Positions 8,976 through 18,271 of a DNA stretch of 64,000 nucleotides are shown one piece after another. The position numbers were made by a program, and so were the translations under genes. The notes beneath the pieces were generated by a model, which was given only the letters and a program-made list of their open reading frames with translations, was not told where the DNA came from and searched no databases. Within the stretch, counting starts at the first letter, position 1. The number at the start of each line of letters is the position of its first letter. Source of the stretch: Variovorax paradoxus. Its GTDB lineage: Bacteria > Pseudomonadota > Gammaproteobacteria > Burkholderiales > Burkholderiaceae_C. The stretch is from assembly GCF_029919115.1 (NCBI RefSeq), contig NZ_CP123990.1:2852001-2916000 (forward strand), in the 5' to 3' direction.

Positions 8976-9920
8976 GTGAATCTGCTGGCTTCGATGCGCT
9001 ACCTGGTGGCGCTGAGCGAGCACAAGCATTTCGGGCGCGCGGCGCAAGCCTGCCACATCACGCAGCCGGCGCTCTCCAACGCGCTGCGCTCGCTTGAAAG
9101 CGAGTTCGGCGTGGTCATCGTGAAGCGGGGTCGCGTGTACGTGGGCCTCACGCACGAAGGCGAGCGGGTGCTGGCCACCGCGCAGCGCATGCTGCGCGAC
9201 AACGAGGTGCTGCTGCAAGAGTTGCGCAGCGAAGAGGGCCAGCCCCGCGGGCGGCTGCGCATGGCGGCGGTGCCTACTGCCATTCCGATGCTGTCGCGCT
9301 TTGCGGCCATGCTGCATGAGCTGCACCCGGGCATCGTGCCGGCCGTGCTGTCGATGAGTTCGCAAGAGCTGGAAACGGGGCTCGAGAGCCTTTCGGTCGA
9401 TCTCGCGCTCGGCTACACCGAACGCATGCACCTGCCGGGCATCAAGCTCACGGCCTGGCCGCAGAGCGTGGAGCACTACTACCTCTTGCGACGCGCCGAG
9501 CGGCCCTCGGCCGACCGGCTGCGCATCGGCCAGCCGATGTCGTGGGCCGATGCCGGCAAGCTGCCGCTGTGCCTGCTTACGCCCGACATGCACAACCGCT
9601 CCATCATCGACCAGGCGTTGCGCGAAGCCGACACGGCCGTGGCGCCGGCCATCGAGACCAACTCGGTACTTACCCTTGCCTTGGCCGTGCTCGCGGGCAC
9701 CGTGAGCAGCGTGCTGCCCGGCGCCATGGTCGCGGCCGTGCGCAGCTACCGCGAGCTGGAGGCCCTGCCGCTCGTGGGGCCGGAGGTGAAAACGCCGCTC
9801 GGATTCATGACCCAGACCGGCGTGCGCCCCTCGCGGGCGCTCGATGCCGCCCTGGTTTTCCTGCAAACGCCGGCCTGGCGCGAGCAGGTGCGGCTGCACA
9901 GCGGCGCGCTCGGCGAGTAA
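8976..9920 (+). CDS. LysR-family transcriptional regulator, probably for the formate dehydrogenase genes
   Basis: A 314-residue regulator with an N-terminal winged helix-turn-helix (FGRAAQACHITQPALSNAL) and a two-lobed periplasmic-binding-like effector domain from about residue 90. Translation starts at GTG 8976, 50 bases after mrp. It is the last gene before the fdsB-fdsA genes and reads the same way. The spacer holds a palindrome at 9973-9992, so control of formate oxidation is likely but inferred from position only. The inducer is unknown. Confidence 0.85.
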   Translation: MNLLASMRYLVALSEHKHFGRAAQACHITQPALSNALRSLESEFGVVIVKRGRVYVGLTHEGERVLATAQRMLRDNEVLLQELRSEEGQPRGRLRMAAVPTAIPMLSRFAAMLHELHPGIVPAVLSMSSQELETGLESLSVDLALGYTERMHLPGIKLTAWPQSVEHYYLLRRAERPSADRLRIGQPMSWADAGKLPLCLLTPDMHNRSIIDQALREADTAVAPAIETNSVLTLALAVLAGTVSSVLPGAMVAAVRSYRELEALPLVGPEVKTPLGFMTQTGVRPSRALDAALVFLQTPAWREQVRLHSGALGE

Positions 9921-9972
9921 CCGGCCAGCCGGCGCGGGCGCCAGGAGCCCCGCGCACCATTTAGTTATTGAA

Positions 9973-9992
9973 TCGATCGATGCTCCGATCGA
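9973..9992. promoter_or_regulatory. Palindromic operator candidate upstream of fdsB
   Basis: A perfect 7-base inverted repeat TCGATCG / CGATCGA with a 6-base spacer sits in a locally A/T-richer stretch of the 159-base gap between the LysR gene and fdsB. Size and symmetry fit a LysR-type binding site, and the neighbouring regulator is the obvious candidate ligand. No clear -35/-10 pair could be placed with confidence. Confidence 0.4.
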
Positions 9993-10079
9993 ATTTGACG
10001 GGCCCTGGGCCGCCCCACACACTCGGTCAGCCCTCAAGCATTGGGGGCAGTTCCGAGACATCGAGAAAAGGCCCAGGCA

Positions 10080-11909
10080 GTGAACAACCACCCAGCCACG
10101 ACCCGCGCGACAGCCAAGGCGGCCCCGACGCACACCATCGTGCCGCTTGCGACCGCCGACGAAATGCGCGAGCGCATCCGCCGCAAGAGCAAGCTCAAGG
10201 GCCGGCAGCCAGACGAAGCGGCGCTGCTCGAAGTGCGCACGCTCATCGGTGCCCGACCCGCAGAGGGCCACCGGCGCGACCTGCTCATCGAGCACCTGCA
10301 CAAGCTGAACGACGCTTTTCGCTGCCTGCATGACCGCCACCTGGTGGCGCTGGCGCGGGAGATGAACATTCCCATGGCCGAGGTGTACGAGGTCGCGACC
10401 TTCTATCACCACTTCGAGGTGGTGCGCGGCGACGAAACGGCACCGGGCCTTACCGTGCGCGTGTGCGACGGCCTGGCCTGCGAACTGGCGGGCGCCAAGG
10501 ATCTGCTGGCGCGGCTACCCGAACTGCTGGGCGTCGACGGCGACGATGTGCGCGTGATTGCGGCGCCCTGCGTCGGGCGCTGCGAGCAGGCCCCCGCGGT
10601 GGTCGTCGACCGCCAGGCCGTGCCGCTCGCGACGACTGCCAAGGTGCTGCAGGCCTTGAAGTCCGACCCCGATGAAGCCACGGTCGCGTATTTCGACGCG
10701 GCTGAGTTCGCGCTGAAAAGCGTCTCGCCGCCGCCCGGCGCCATCGAGCGCATGCCGGCGTTCACCGACTACGCCACCTACCGCGCGAACGGTGGTTACG
10801 CCCTTGCGTCGGCACTGGTCAACGGAAAGCAGGACGCCGAGGCCATCATCAAGACGATGGAAGACTCGGGCCTGCGCGGCCTGGGCGGCGCGGGCTTTCC
10901 GGCCGGGCGCAAGTGGCGCATCGTGCGCGACCAGCCCGCGCCCCGGCTCATGGCGGTGAACATCGACGAGGGCGAACCCGGCACCTTCAAGGACCGCACG
11001 TACCTCGAGCGCGATCCGCACCGCTTTCTCGAAGGCCTGGTGGTGGCGGCGCAGATCGTCGGCATCGAGCAGTGCTACATCTACCTGCGCGACGAATACC
11101 ACGACTGCCGCGCATTGCTCGAAAGAGAGCTGGCCCGGCTTCAGGCCGACCCGCCGTGCGCACTGCCGCGCATCGAGCTTCGGCGCGGCGCGGGTGCTTA
11201 TATCTGCGGCGAAGAGTCGGCCATGATCGAAAGCATCGAAGGGAAGCGCGGCGAACCGCGCATGCGCCCGCCGTACATCGCGCAGGTGGGCCTCTTCGGC
11301 CGTCCGACGCTGGAGCACAACTTCGAAACCCTCTACTGGGTGCGCGACATCGTCGAGAAAGGCGCGGCCTGGTTCAGCGGCTTCGGTCGCAACGGCCGCA
11401 AGGGGCTGCGCAGCTTCAGCGTGAGCGGCCGGGTGAAGCACCCGGGCGTCAAGCTCGCCCCGGCGGGCATCACCGTGCAGGAGCTCATCGACGAATACTG
11501 CGGCGGCATGCTCGACGGCCACTCGCTGTATGCCTACCTGCCGGGCGGCGCGTCGGGCGGCATTCTGCCGGCGCGAATGAACGACATTCCGCTCGACTTC
11601 GACACGCTGCAGCCCTACGGCTGCTTCATCGGATCGGCCGCCGTGATGGTGCTGAGCCAGCATGACCGCGCACGCGATGCCGCGCTGAACGTGATGCGAT
11701 TCTTCGAGCACGAAAGCTGCGGCCAGTGCACGCCATGCCGCGTCGGCACCGCCAAGGCCGCGGCGCTGATGCAGGCCCCCACGTGGGACAACACCACGCT
11801 CGAAGACCTGGCGCAGGTCATGGGCGACGCTTCAATTTGCGGACTCGGACAGGCGGCCCCCAACCCGATTCGCTGCATCCAGCAATATTTCCCGGAGGAA
11901 ATCGCATGA
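10080..11909 (+). CDS. fdsB: NAD-dependent formate dehydrogenase, fused gamma-beta (NuoE-NuoF-like) subunit
   Basis: About 609 residues; the diaphorase part of a cytoplasmic molybdenum formate dehydrogenase that passes electrons to NAD+. Residues 1-165 are NuoE-like, with 2Fe-2S ligands in VCDGLACELAG and the paired APCVGRCEQAP. The rest is NuoF-like, with the NADH/FMN loops GLGGAGFPAGRKW and NIDEGEPGTFKDR, and a C-terminal 4Fe-4S site (ESCGQCTPCRVGT plus a later Cys). In Cupriavidus and Rhodobacter these are two proteins, FdsG and FdsB; here they are one polypeptide. The start is GTG 10080, with a TTG at 10041 as an alternative. An mRNA overlap links it to a bridging mini-ORF and then fdsA. 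Confidence 0.93.
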   Translation: MNNHPATTRATAKAAPTHTIVPLATADEMRERIRRKSKLKGRQPDEAALLEVRTLIGARPAEGHRRDLLIEHLHKLNDAFRCLHDRHLVALAREMNIPMAEVYEVATFYHHFEVVRGDETAPGLTVRVCDGLACELAGAKDLLARLPELLGVDGDDVRVIAAPCVGRCEQAPAVVVDRQAVPLATTAKVLQALKSDPDEATVAYFDAAEFALKSVSPPPGAIERMPAFTDYATYRANGGYALASALVNGKQDAEAIIKTMEDSGLRGLGGAGFPAGRKWRIVRDQPAPRLMAVNIDEGEPGTFKDRTYLERDPHRFLEGLVVAAQIVGIEQCYIYLRDEYHDCRALLERELARLQADPPCALPRIELRRGAGAYICGEESAMIESIEGKRGEPRMRPPYIAQVGLFGRPTLEHNFETLYWVRDIVEKGAAWFSGFGRNGRKGLRSFSVSGRVKHPGVKLAPAGITVQELIDEYCGGMLDGHSLYAYLPGGASGGILPARMNDIPLDFDTLQPYGCFIGSAAVMVLSQHDRARDAALNVMRFFEHESCGQCTPCRVGTAKAAALMQAPTWDNTTLEDLAQVMGDASICGLGQAAPNPIRCIQQYFPEEIA

Positions 11910-11992
11910 GCCCCCACGTTCATCACTGCGTGTATTCACTGCCCCCCGTGGGGGCGCAGACCGCCCTTGGGGCGGCCCGGCGGGCGGTCTGA
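11906..11992 (+). CDS. Bridging mini-ORF inside a repeat element between fdsB and fdsA
   Basis: A 28-codon frame whose ATG overlaps the fdsB stop (ATGA) and whose own TGA ends one base before the fdsA ATG. A strong GGAGG lies at 11893-11897, well spaced for this ATG, while fdsA itself has no visible ribosome-binding site. Translation could therefore pass from fdsB through this peptide to fdsA by reinitiation. The peptide itself (Pro/Ala/Gly-rich, no family) is probably not functional; it reads through a palindromic repeat. Confidence 0.45.
   Translation: MSPHVHHCVYSLPPVGAQTALGAARRAV
11942..11991. repeat. Palindromic GC-rich repeat upstream of fdsA
   Basis: Two hairpins abut. A CCCCC/GGGGG hairpin spans about 11942-11955. 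A perfect 10-base stem CAGACCGCCC (11957-11966) pairs with GGGCGGTCTG (11982-11991) across a 15-base loop. The second arm ends two bases before the fdsA start codon. The same ATGA tetranucleotide occurs on both sides (11906 and 11994), as an insertion with a short target duplication would leave. The style resembles the REP-like elements elsewhere in this window. Confidence 0.7.
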
Positions 11993-11993
11993 C

Positions 11994-14867
11994 ATGAACG
12001 CCCCGTCCAAGCTCGCGGAGCTCATGCCGCAAACCATCGAATTCACCCTCGACGGGCAACCGATCCAGGCCTTCGACGGCGAAACCATCTACAAGGCGGC
12101 CGAGCGCCACGGCGTGGAGATTCCCCACCTGTGCTTCAAGGACGGCTACCGCCCCGACGGCAATTGCCGCGCCTGCGTGGTCGAGGTGAGGGGCGAGCGA
12201 ACGCTGGCACCCAGCTGCTGCCGCAACGTGACGGCCGGCATGGAAGTGAAGGCCACCAGCGAGCGCGCACTCAAAAGCCAGAAGATGGTGGTCGAGATGC
12301 TGCTGTCCGACATGCCCGACCAGGGCTACAAATGGATTGGCGACGACGCCACCCAGCAGCACGGCGAGCTCAGCGCCTGGGCAAAAAAGCTCGACATTGC
12401 GGTGCGGCCCGAACTCAAGGCGCTGCGCCGCGAGCAGCCCAAGACCGACATTTCGCACCCGGCCATGGCCGTCAACCTGGACGCCTGCATCCAGTGCAAC
12501 CGCTGCGTGCGCGCCTGTCGCGAAGAACAGGTCAACGACGTCATCGGTTACGCGATGCGCGGCGCGGACAGCAAGATCGTGTTCGACCTGGACGACCCGA
12601 TGGGCGACAGCACCTGCGTGGCCTGCGGCGAATGCGTTCAGGCCTGCCCCACGGGCGCGCTCATGCCCAAGAGCCACATCGGCTCGCAGGAGGTCGATCG
12701 CAAGGTCGACTCGGTGTGCCCGTTCTGCGGCGTGGGCTGCCTGGTGACCTACAACGTGAAGGACGAGAAGATCGTCAGCGTCGACGGCCGCGACGGACCG
12801 GCCAACCACAACCGCCTGTGCGTGAAGGGCCGCTTCGGCTTCGACTACGCGCACCATCCGCAGCGCCTGACCAAGCCGCTGATCCGCAAGGCCGGTGCGC
12901 CGAAGGACTTCGGCGATACGCCGCGTCCGGACGACTGGAGCGAGTATTTCCGCGAGGCCACCTGGGAAGAAGCGCTCGCGCTCACCACCGGCAAGCTCTC
13001 GGGCCTGCGCGACACCTACGGTGCCAAGTCGCTCGCGGGCTTTGGCTCGGCCAAGGGCAGCAACGAAGAGGCCTACCTGTTCCAGAAGCTCGTGCGCACC
13101 GGCTTTGGCAGCAACAACATCGACCACTGCACGCGCCTGTGCCACGCATCGAGCGTGGCCGCGCTGCTCGAAGGCGTGGGCTCGGGTGCGGTGAGCAACC
13201 AGGTCAACGACGTGGAGCATGCGGGGCTGATCTTCGTCATCGGCTCCAACCCCACGGCCAATCATCCGGTGGCCGCCACCTGGATGAAGAACGCCGCGCA
13301 GCGCGGCGCGAAGATCGTGCTGGCCGACCCGCGCCGCACCGACATCAGCCGCCATGCCTGGCGCACGCTGCAGTTCAAGGCCGACACCGATGTAGCCATG
13401 CTCAACGCGCTCATCCATGCCGTGATCGACGAAGGCCTGGTCGACCAGGAGTTTGTGCGCACGCGCGCCAGCAACTACGAGGCGCTGCGCGAGAACGTGA
13501 AGGGCTACAGCCCCGAGGCGATGGCACCCATCTGCGGCGTGCCGGCCGAAACGCTGCGCGAAGTGGCGCGCGCCTTTGCCACCGCCAAGGGCTCGATGAT
13601 TCTCTGGGGCATGGGCGTGAGCCAGCACGTGCACGGCACCGACAACGCGCGCTGCCTCATTGCGCTGGCCACCGTGACCGGGCAAATCGGCAAGCCGGGC
13701 TCGGGCCTGCATCCGCTGCGTGGCCAGAACAACGTGCAGGGCGCGAGCGACGCGGGCCTGATCCCGATGATGTTCCCCAACTACCAGCGCGTCGACAACC
13801 CGGCGGTGCATGCGTGGTTCGAGAACTTCTGGGGCACGCCGCTGGACGCAACGCCGGGCTACACCGTGGTCGAGATCATGCACAAGGCGCTCGCGCCCGA
13901 CACCGATCCGCACAAGGTGCGCGGCATGTACATCATGGGCGAGAACCCGGCCATGAGCGACCCCGACCTGAACCATGCACGCCATGCGCTCGCGAGCCTG
14001 GAGCACCTGGTGGTGCAAGACATCTTCATGACCGAGACCGCGTGGCTCGCCGACGTGGTGCTGCCCGCGAGCGCCTGGCCCGAGAAGACCGGCACAGTGA
14101 GCAACACCGACCGCATGGTGCAGTTGGGCAAGCGCGCGCTCAACCCGCCGGGCGATGCGCGGTCCGATCTCTGGATCATCCAGCAGATTGCCCAGGGCAT
14201 GGGCCTGCAATGGAACTACCAGGGCGAAGAGTCCGGCGTGGCCGCGGTCTACGAGGAAATGCGCCAGGCCATGCATGCGGTGATCAGCGGCATCAGCTGG
14301 GAGCGGCTGCAGCGCGATTCGAGCGTGACCTACCCCTGCCTGAGCGAGGAAGACCCGGGCCAGCCGACCGTGTTCATCGACGACTTCCCGACCGCCGACG
14401 GCCGCGTGAAGCTGGTGCCGGCCGACATCATTCCGGCCAACGAGCGGCCCGATGCCGAATACCCGTTCGTGCTCATCACGGGCCGGCAGCTGGAGCACTG
14501 GCACACCGGCAGCATGACGCGCCGCGCCACGGTGCTCGACGCACTGGAGCCCATGGCGACCGCCTCGATGAACCAGGCCGACCTGCTGAAGCTGGGGCTC
14601 CAGGCCGGCGACGTGATCACGGTGCAGTCGCGGCGCGGCGAAGTGGCCATCCACGTGCGGCGCGACGACGGCACGCCGAGCGGCGCGGTGTTCGTACCCT
14701 TTGCCTACTACGAGGCGGCCGCCAACCTGATGACCAACGCCGCGCTCGACCCGATGGGCAAGATTCCGGAATTCAAGTACTGCGCAGTGCGCATTTCGCG
14801 CGGCGGCCAGCCGATGGCGGCGGCCGGGTACGGGACCGGTTCAGGTGTGCTGGCGACGGTGGATTGA
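11994..14867 (+). CDS. fdsA: NAD-dependent formate dehydrogenase, catalytic alpha subunit
   Basis: A 957-residue molybdopterin (bis-MGD) enzyme of the cytoplasm oxidising formate to CO2. N-terminal: a 2Fe-2S ferredoxin domain (CRACVVEV region). Next come two 4Fe-4S sites (CIQCNRCVRAC and CVACGECVQACP), then the Mo/4Fe-4S domain starting CPFCGVGC. The catalytic residue is Cys383, in CTRLCHASS and encoded by TGC, so this is a cysteine enzyme and not a selenoprotein; the position matches the Cys386 known in Rhodobacter capsulatus FdsA. The C-terminal MGD-binding domain follows. The ATG at 11994 gives the conserved N-terminus. Electrons go to the FdsB-type subunit encoded upstream. No fdsD-like small subunit gene is visible. 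Confidence 0.96.
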   Translation: MNAPSKLAELMPQTIEFTLDGQPIQAFDGETIYKAAERHGVEIPHLCFKDGYRPDGNCRACVVEVRGERTLAPSCCRNVTAGMEVKATSERALKSQKMVVEMLLSDMPDQGYKWIGDDATQQHGELSAWAKKLDIAVRPELKALRREQPKTDISHPAMAVNLDACIQCNRCVRACREEQVNDVIGYAMRGADSKIVFDLDDPMGDSTCVACGECVQACPTGALMPKSHIGSQEVDRKVDSVCPFCGVGCLVTYNVKDEKIVSVDGRDGPANHNRLCVKGRFGFDYAHHPQRLTKPLIRKAGAPKDFGDTPRPDDWSEYFREATWEEALALTTGKLSGLRDTYGAKSLAGFGSAKGSNEEAYLFQKLVRTGFGSNNIDHCTRLCHASSVAALLEGVGSGAVSNQVNDVEHAGLIFVIGSNPTANHPVAATWMKNAAQRGAKIVLADPRRTDISRHAWRTLQFKADTDVAMLNALIHAVIDEGLVDQEFVRTRASNYEALRENVKGYSPEAMAPICGVPAETLREVARAFATAKGSMILWGMGVSQHVHGTDNARCLIALATVTGQIGKPGSGLHPLRGQNNVQGASDAGLIPMMFPNYQRVDNPAVHAWFENFWGTPLDATPGYTVVEIMHKALAPDTDPHKVRGMYIMGENPAMSDPDLNHARHALASLEHLVVQDIFMTETAWLADVVLPASAWPEKTGTVSNTDRMVQLGKRALNPPGDARSDLWIIQQIAQGMGLQWNYQGEESGVAAVYEEMRQAMHAVISGISWERLQRDSSVTYPCLSEEDPGQPTVFIDDFPTADGRVKLVPADIIPANERPDAEYPFVLITGRQLEHWHTGSMTRRATVLDALEPMATASMNQADLLKLGLQAGDVITVQSRRGEVAIHVRRDDGTPSGAVFVPFAYYEAAANLMTNAALDPMGKIPEFKYCAVRISRGGQPMAAAGYGTGSGVLATVD

Positions 14868-14942
14868 AGCGCTCGGGGGCGGAGCGTGGGCATGGTTTAA
14901 CCTTTGCATTCCACCGCCCTCGCACCGCTCACCACCACCGGC

Positions 14943-15290
14943 ATGAAAACCAGAGTCCAGTTCCGCCTTCGCATCTACAGGGACGACAGCATCGCCTTCG
15001 GCCCCGGCAAGATCGACGTGCTGGAAGCCGTGGCGGAGACGGGCTCGATCTCGGCCGCGGCGCGAAAGCTGGGCATGTCGTACCGGCGAGCTTGGATGCT
15101 CATCGACGAGATGAACAACGCCCTCAGTTCCCCAGCCGTGAACACCGCGGCCGGCGGCTCGCGCGGCGGCGGCACCGCGCTTACGCCCGTCGGTGAAGAA
15201 ATCGTCAAGCACTACCGGGCCATCGAGAATGCCGCCCGCCTGGCCACGGCGGCGGACGTCCGCGCACTGACGCGCCTGCTCGCGCCCTGA
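14943..15290 (+). CDS. ModE-like one-domain molybdate-type regulator
   Basis: A 115-residue DNA-binding protein. The helix-turn-helix GSISAAARKLGMSYRRAW is the ModE/LysR-type N-terminal domain; the C-terminal molybdate-binding TOBE (MOP) domains of full ModE are absent, leaving only a short helical tail. It is followed by modB-modA-modC and lies after fdsA, so control of molybdate uptake or formate dehydrogenase expression is likely. How it senses molybdate without TOBE domains is unclear. The ATG at 14943 is preferred to a TTG at 14904. Confidence 0.85.
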   Translation: MKTRVQFRLRIYRDDSIAFGPGKIDVLEAVAETGSISAAARKLGMSYRRAWMLIDEMNNALSSPAVNTAAGGSRGGGTALTPVGEEIVKHYRAIENAARLATAADVRALTRLLAP

Positions 15291-15370
15291 TTCGCTCTCC
15301 GGCGCTGTATCCGGAAGGATATCGGCGTCGTCTTCCCATACCCTCAGTAGAGGCCTCGTCGAGGGGGAGG

Positions 15371-15419
15371 GGCGTTCGTGCAACAATTACGTTGTATCTT
15401 CATGAATACGACGAACGCC
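15371..15419. promoter_or_regulatory. Nested palindromes over the modB start, candidate ModE operator
   Basis: An outer perfect 9-base inverted repeat GGCGTTCGT (15371-15379) / ACGAACGCC (15411-15419) encloses an inner one, CGTTGTAT (15390-15397) / ATACGACG (15406-15413). The inner repeat matches in 7 of 8 positions with an 8-base spacer. The inner repeat resembles the CGTTATAT...ATATAACG pattern of ModE sites. The modB ATG at 15402 lies inside the spacer, so the repeat could act as an operator on DNA, or as an RNA hairpin hiding the start codon. Confidence 0.5.
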
Positions 15420-16085
15420 CTCATCGCCTCGACCGACTGGTTTCCGCTGGTGCTGTCGCTCAAGGTGGCCTCGGTCGCGACCCTGCTGGCGCTCCTCGCC
15501 GGCGTGGGGCTCGGCTGGGTGTTCGCGCGCAAGCGTTTTCCGGGCCGCTCGGTGCTCGAAGCCGTGTGCATGCTGCCGCTGGTGCTGCCGCCCACGGTCA
15601 TCGGCTACGCCATTTTGGTGGCGGCAGGGCGGCGCAGCCCGCTGGGCGGCTGGCTGCGCGAGCACCTGGACTACAGCATCATCTTCAGCTGGCACGGTGC
15701 CGTCGTCGCGTCTGCCGTGGTGGCGCTGCCGCTGGTGTTGAAGTCGGCCAGCGCCGCATTTGCGGGCGTGGACCGCTCGCTCGAAGCCGCTGCCAGCACG
15801 CTGCGCCAGTCGCCGTTCTCGGTGTTCGTGCGGGTCACGCTACCGCTGGCCTGGCCGGGCATCCTGGCCGGCACGCTGCTCGCATTTGCACGGGCCATGG
15901 GTGAATTCGGCGCCTCGCTCATGGTGGCGGGTTCCATTCCCAAGCAGACCCAGACGCTCTCGATGGCCATCTACGACGCCGCGCAGGCCGGCAACGACGA
16001 CCTTGCATTGCTGCTGGTGGCGGTGACCTCGCTGCTGTCGGTCACGGTGCTGGTGCTGTCGAACCGCTTCTTTTCGCTGCGCTGA
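15402..16085 (+). CDS. modB: Molybdate ABC transporter permease
   Basis: A 227-residue inner-membrane protein with five or six hydrophobic segments and the binding-protein-dependent permease (EAA) loop EAAASTLRQSPFSVFVRVTL followed by GILAGTLLAFARAMGEFGAS, typical of ModB/CysT-type permeases. It forms the channel for molybdate with the neighbouring ModA and ModC. The start at ATG 15402 removes the leader encoded from GTG 15378, which would lie in the palindrome. Gene order is modB-modA-modC and not the usual modA-modB-modC. Confidence 0.92.
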   Translation: MNTTNALIASTDWFPLVLSLKVASVATLLALLAGVGLGWVFARKRFPGRSVLEAVCMLPLVLPPTVIGYAILVAAGRRSPLGGWLREHLDYSIIFSWHGAVVASAVVALPLVLKSASAAFAGVDRSLEAAASTLRQSPFSVFVRVTLPLAWPGILAGTLLAFARAMGEFGASLMVAGSIPKQTQTLSMAIYDAAQAGNDDLALLLVAVTSLLSVTVLVLSNRFFSLR

Positions 16086-16112
16086 GCAGCCCCTTCCCAA
16101 CCCGGAAACCAC

Positions 16113-16858
16113 ATGCGCCCGCTCCGCCTCCTTACCTTTCTCCTGGCCATGGCGTTGCCGTTGGGCGCTGCGGCGCAGCAGATCACCGTTTCCGCCGCCG
16201 CCAGCCTGACGGATGCGTTCAAGGAGCTCGGGCTGAAGTTCGAAGCCGCGAGGCCGGGTGCCGCGGTGCGTTTCAACTTTGCGGCTTCGGGTGTGCTGCT
16301 GCAGCAGATCGGGCAGGGCGCGCCGGTCGACGTGTTCGCAAGCGCCGATCAGGAAACCATGGACCGCGCTGCCGCGCAGAAGCTCATCGACACGGACACG
16401 CGCCGGAACTTCGCGGGCAACAGCCTGGTGTTGGTCGAGCCGCTCAGGGATGCGGCCGGCGTGAAGTCGCTGCAGGACCTCGCCGGCGCGGGTGTCCGCA
16501 AGATCGCGGTCGGCAAGACCGCCACCGTGCCGGTCGGCCGCTACACGCGGCAGGTGCTCGAAGGCGCGGGGCTCTGGAGCGTGCTCGAGCCCAAGTTCGT
16601 GCAGGCCGACAGCGTGCGCCAGGTGCTCGACTACGTGGCCCGCGGCGAGGTCGAGGCGGGTTTTGTCTACCGCACCGACGCAGCCCTGATGGGCGGCAAG
16701 ATCAAGGTTGCATTCGCTCCCGCCGGCCACGCGCCCGTGACTTATCCGGCCGCCGTGGTGGCCGACAGCAGGCAGAAGGCCTTGGGCGCGGACTTCATCG
16801 CCTTTCTTTCCAGCGATGCCGCGCGCGAAGTCTTCGCGCGCTACGGGTTCACCAGGCC

Positions 16859-16862
<4 letters not shown>
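16113..16862 (+). CDS. modA: Periplasmic molybdate-binding protein
   Basis: A 249-residue protein with a Sec signal peptide (cleavage probably after GAAA, near residue 21). The mature protein opens with the ModA signature ITVSAAASLTDAFKEL, whose serine and backbone contact molybdate. It continues with FAASGVLLQQIGQGAPVDVF and a C-terminal lobe ending in SSDAAREVFARYGF. It captures molybdate for ModB/ModC, supplying metal for the two formate dehydrogenases. Its stop overlaps the modC start by four bases. Confidence 0.94.
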
Positions 16863-17650
<788 letters not shown>

Positions 17651-17725
17651 GCAGGGCAGGGCCGGTGGGCCAGCGCGGATGACCCTCAAACCGGATGCGC
17701 CGTGCAGCGGCGCTACGATTGCCGC

Positions 17726-18271
17726 ATGAATCCTTCGATTGACGTTGCCGTCGTGATGCGCCGCGAGCGCATCGACAACCGTTGGCAATCCTGGCGCTGG
17801 ATTCTTGAAAGCGTCGGGCCCGACCAGCCGGGATTCGGCACCGAGCCGCGCCTGCTCGAAGCAAGCGAGAGCGCGCAGCGCTGGCTGCACCCGGGCTTCA
17901 AGACCGAACTGTTCCGCGACGACGTCGAGGGTTACCACCTGAACGCCACCACGCCCGCGCCCTGCTGGTTTGTGCTGTGGCGCATGGAAGAAGAGCCCAC
18001 CGTTGCCGACGAGCCATTGGCCCGGCCGGTGGTGGTGAGCCTCAGCTACAACGAGGCCGGCCGCTGGCTCGACGCGCAGGAAACCGTGGAGCAGGTACCC
18101 GCGCCCGAAGAGGTGATCGAGTGGATGCGCGACTTTGTGCAGGCGCACTACGTGATAGAGCCCAAGCGCCGCAAGCGGCCCGAAAGTTTCCGCCCGTTGG
18201 TCGACCGCTTCGGCAATGCGGCCAGTGTGTCGACCGAGAAAAAGCGCGGACGCGGAGCGGGCGATGCCTGA
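17726..18271 (+). CDS. DUF3305 protein of the formate dehydrogenase cluster
   Basis: A 181-residue cytosolic protein matching the DUF3305 family by its opening VAVVMRRERIDNRWQSWRW, the central GFKTELFRDDVEGY and VVVSLSYNEAGRWLDA. No signal peptide, membrane segment or metal-binding cysteine cluster is visible; the C-terminus is basic (KRRKRPESF, KKRGRG). The family occurs next to DUF3306 and Fe-S proteins in formate dehydrogenase loci, pointing to maturation or assembly, but no function is established. It starts 75 bases after modC and overlaps the next gene by eight bases. Confidence 0.8.
   Translation: MNPSIDVAVVMRRERIDNRWQSWRWILESVGPDQPGFGTEPRLLEASESAQRWLHPGFKTELFRDDVEGYHLNATTPAPCWFVLWRMEEEPTVADEPLARPVVVSLSYNEAGRWLDAQETVEQVPAPEEVIEWMRDFVQAHYVIEPKRRKRPESFRPLVDRFGNAASVSTEKKRGRGAGDA

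Noticed and set aside
11832..14654. A 940-codon open frame opposite fdsA
   Set aside because: Shadow of fdsA; no start context and no recognisable motif.
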